From Hyphomicrobium_B sp052386495 (GTDB taxonomy: Bacteria; Pseudomonadota; Alphaproteobacteria; Rhizobiales; Hyphomicrobiaceae): DNA of 64,000 bases. A program made the position numbers and the translations under genes. The number at the start of each line of letters is the position of its first letter. Within the stretch, counting starts at the first letter, position 1. The notes beneath the pieces were generated by a model. It did no database searches, was not told the DNA's origin, and was given only the letters and a program-made list of their open reading frames with translations. This document shows positions 62,305 through 64,000 of the stretch, piece by piece. The DNA lies in NCBI GenBank assembly GCA_052386495.1, contig JBQTKA010000003.1, positions 124,001 through 188,000 on the forward strand, in the 5' to 3' direction.

Positions 62305-63707
62305 CGCGATCGGCCGTCCGCTGCGTCGCCCGCCTGCGCAACTTTGGCGAAGTGGCGCGCCGCGCCGGGATCGATCGCTTCAAGCTTTTTCCAGGACGCC
62401 GGATCGGAGATCAGGATCAGGGTCAGAGACAATGGCGCAGGTTCGGCGGTGACGACGATGCCTGATGCGGGCCGCGGCTGCAGCGTCTTGCCGTCGAGCG
62501 CGGCACTGAGCACGGCCCACATGTGGGGCATCGCGACGAGGCGCCAAGCTTCGACGATGAGAATGCCGCCGTTGGCGCGCATCAGTTCGCCGGCGCGAAT
62601 GGCGGGCGCGCCGAACACGTCGCGTCCGATTTCGCCGGTCAGTTCCTCCACCGAGGCGCCGCGCGAGACGACGACGGGCGCGCCGCCCGCGCCTTCCGCA
62701 ATTAGCGCGCCAAGGCTGCGTCCAAAGATCGACGCGACCGACGTGCGCGACGCCGGATTGCGCAGCCACAACAGCGCGCGGTCGATGAAAATCTGCTCCA
62801 GGCGATCGGTGACGCCCGCCACGCCGTTGGTGTGCGCGTACATTTTCTTCAGGACGGCGAGATTCGGCTTCACTGCCCGCTGCGCCACCTTGCGGATCAG
62901 CGCCGCGTGCTTGTCGTCGGCCTCCATTTCGGTTTCGGGCGACGCCGTCGTGACGCTCTGCAATTCCAGTTCGAGGGCCGAGATTTTTGCTTCGACGTCG
63001 CGCTGCAAGCCTTCGGGCAGCGAGCGGAATACGTCAGGCCGCACGGCGCGCCCGTCATGGATCGGCGCCAGCACGTAGCCGCTCAACGATTTGATGACGG
63101 CGATGTTCTGGGATTCGGCGCGACGGCGCACCGCCTCGATCGCGGCGTCGCTGCGGCGACGGAACTCTTCGTCGAGAAGTTCGAGACTCAGGCGATGATC
63201 GTCGGCGGCGACGAGCCTGTCGAACATCGCGGCCGACTTTTCGAGCGCCGCGTTGGCGTCGCCGACGAAGCGCGCGCCTTCGCCATGCGGCAACGCAATC
63301 GGATCGAGGCGGCCCGGTCGATCAGCGTCGGGCACATAAATCCAATCCGGCGGGGCTTCGAGCGTCTCGGCGCGGATCTCGGCGAGCTGAATGACGGATT
63401 TCGCGGCTTCCGTACCGGCGCCGGCAAGAACAAGAATATGGCCGCCTGGCCTCGCTTGACTGATGGCGGCGCGCAACGCTTCCGGCGCATCGACGCTGTC
63501 ATAATTTCTCGCACCGCGCTCGGACGCGCCGCTCGGCGTCGCCATTTCGGCAAGACGTTCGGTCAGGCGTTGTGACGCCAAAGAAACCACGTTCGTGGAA
63601 GCGTCCGCTGGCGACGGCGACGGGCTGCCGTCAGCGTCTTTCGACGCGGCTTCGCCGGCGGACGATCCGTCTGCAGGTTTTGTCGGTTTCGCACGCCAAA
63701 ACATCAT
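62301..63707 (-). CDS. Degenerate Lon-related ATPase-like protein
   Basis: A 468-residue protein resembling the N-terminal and AAA portion of Lon-related (LonB/LonC-type, AAA_32) proteases: WIYVPDADRPGRLDPIALPHGEG, a long helical insert with LLDEEFRRRSDAAIEAV, LSGYVLAPIHDG, and then LMRANGGILIVEAWRLVAMPHMW. The last segment is the family's ANGGYLVLDA Walker-B region, here with Glu-Ala in place of Asp-Ala. The Walker-A equivalent is poor (LAGAGTEAAKS), and no Ser-Lys peptidase domain follows. The first 45 residues are Ser/Ala-rich. It is coupled to the UspA-like gene and divergent from mmcB. Confidence 0.72.
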   Translation of the reverse strand: MMFWRAKPTKPADGSSAGEAASKDADGSPSPSPADASTNVVSLASQRLTERLAEMATPSGASERGARNYDSVDAPEALRAAISQARPGGHILVLAGAGTEAAKSVIQLAEIRAETLEAPPDWIYVPDADRPGRLDPIALPHGEGARFVGDANAALEKSAAMFDRLVAADDHRLSLELLDEEFRRRSDAAIEAVRRRAESQNIAVIKSLSGYVLAPIHDGRAVRPDVFRSLPEGLQRDVEAKISALELELQSVTTASPETEMEADDKHAALIRKVAQRAVKPNLAVLKKMYAHTNGVAGVTDRLEQIFIDRALLWLRNPASRTSVASIFGRSLGALIAEGAGGAPVVVSRGASVEELTGEIGRDVFGAPAIRAGELMRANGGILIVEAWRLVAMPHMWAVLSAALDGKTLQPRPASGIVVTAEPAPLSLTLILISDPASWKKLEAIDPGAARHFAKVAQAGDAADGRSR

Positions 63708-63813
63708 GGCCCCCGAGTGTGGACGAAACCGAGAGTATCATTGCCGGATATCAAAAACGCCACCCCTCGAGGCAGCTTGAGTGGAATGTTCGCACAAGCA
63801 TAATGGCGCAACC

Positions 63814-64000
63814 ATGACCGCTCCGACCGCCATCAACTCGATTTTTCCGGCCTCCCCCGAAACGGCGGAGCGCGCAGCCGCTGCGATCCTGCGCGGGGCG
63901 CAGCGACTGATGCGCCAGAGCGGCTGCGAATCCGTGGCGGAACTGCCCCTCGGCAGCGGCCGGCGGGCTGACCTCGTCGCTATCAATCCGAATGGTGAAA
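63814..64000 (+). CDS. mmcB: MmcB-family DNA repair protein (5' part)
   Basis: The first 62 codons of a gene running off the window. The translation contains AAAAILRGAQRLMRQSGCES, then AELPLGSGRRADLVAINPNGE. This is the MmcB start (family consensus GRRADVVAL), in which an E...GRRAD nuclease-like motif leads to EIKS. MmcB belongs to the SOS/mitomycin response of alphaproteobacteria and has a PD-(D/E)XK-like fold. Divergent from the Lon-like gene, with a 106-base gap. Confidence 0.82.
   Translation, partial: MTAPTAINSIFPASPETAERAAAAILRGAQRLMRQSGCESVAELPLGSGRRADLVAINPNGE

Noticed and set aside
1..64000. CRISPR arrays, rRNA operons, prophage genes, replication origin
   Set aside because: No regularly spaced repeats, no rRNA sequence, no phage structural or integrase genes, no DnaA-box cluster noticed in the read-through.

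Overview
The window comes from the chromosome of a high-GC alphaproteobacterium, most likely of the Hyphomicrobiales (Rhizobiales). The evidence is a GcrA cell-cycle regulator, a CtrA-type TTAA-N7-TTAA site, the long alphaproteobacterial dCTP deaminase, a TIGR02302/DUF4175 protein, an MmcB gene, a SAM-II riboswitch before metZ, and three signature enzymes of the ethylmalonyl-CoA (EMC) pathway. A BciB-like chlorophyllide 8-vinyl reductase homologue hints at a phototrophic or methylotrophic lineage such as Beijerinckiaceae/Methylocystaceae; this is inference. I see no insertion sequence, CRISPR array, phage or rRNA operon. The window is a mosaic of core genes with a few accessory modules.

Layout. 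0-3.7 kb: rsfS, rlmH, a deoxyinosine/uracil DNA glycosylase, then a BciB-like reductase and an SDR on the minus strand. 3.8-11.6 kb: methylsuccinyl-CoA dehydrogenase with a coupled META lipoprotein, a YihY membrane protein, crotonyl-CoA carboxylase/reductase, ethylmalonyl-CoA mutase and two small membrane proteins. 11.67 kb: tRNA-Leu(CAA) with a clear promoter. 11.9-16 kb: a D,D-carboxypeptidase, a polysaccharide flippase and a CAP-domain lipoprotein under a CtrA-type site. 16.3-20.9 kb: a two-gene module of an unknown protein plus a 1,119-residue protein with two P-loop ATPase domains, the second HerA/FtsK-like; this is the best candidate for an undescribed system. 21-36.7 kb: envelope genes, namely an atypical class A PBP, a large unknown membrane protein, a bacterial alpha-2-macroglobulin with PBP1C, and a secreted PHB depolymerase-type esterase. 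36.8-40.2 kb: an outer-membrane barrel, an arsRC-aquaporin arsenic operon and a truncated SDR. 40.3-50.7 kb: an HU-like protein, dapD-unknown-dapE, a TlpA thioredoxin, argH-lptM-lysA and the TIGR02302 protein. 51-57.9 kb: dcd, SAM-II riboswitch-metZ, apaG, argE, an EF-hand lipoprotein, and hslO with argF. 57.9-64 kb: argD with its promoter, gcrA, ppk2, a Lon-like/UspA-like pair and the start of mmcB.

Functional threads. Ccr, Ecm and Mcd cover three consecutive EMC-pathway steps, the route for acetyl-CoA assimilation without glyoxylate shunt that branches from PHB metabolism. DapD, DapE, LysA, ArgE, ArgD, ArgF, ArgH and MetZ form a scattered set for lysine, arginine and methionine synthesis. 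Several small regulatory and repeat elements are readable: a SAM-II riboswitch with terminator, an argD promoter followed by a terminator-like hairpin, an AT-rich ArsR operator, and three 41-nt intergenic palindromes with compensatory base changes.
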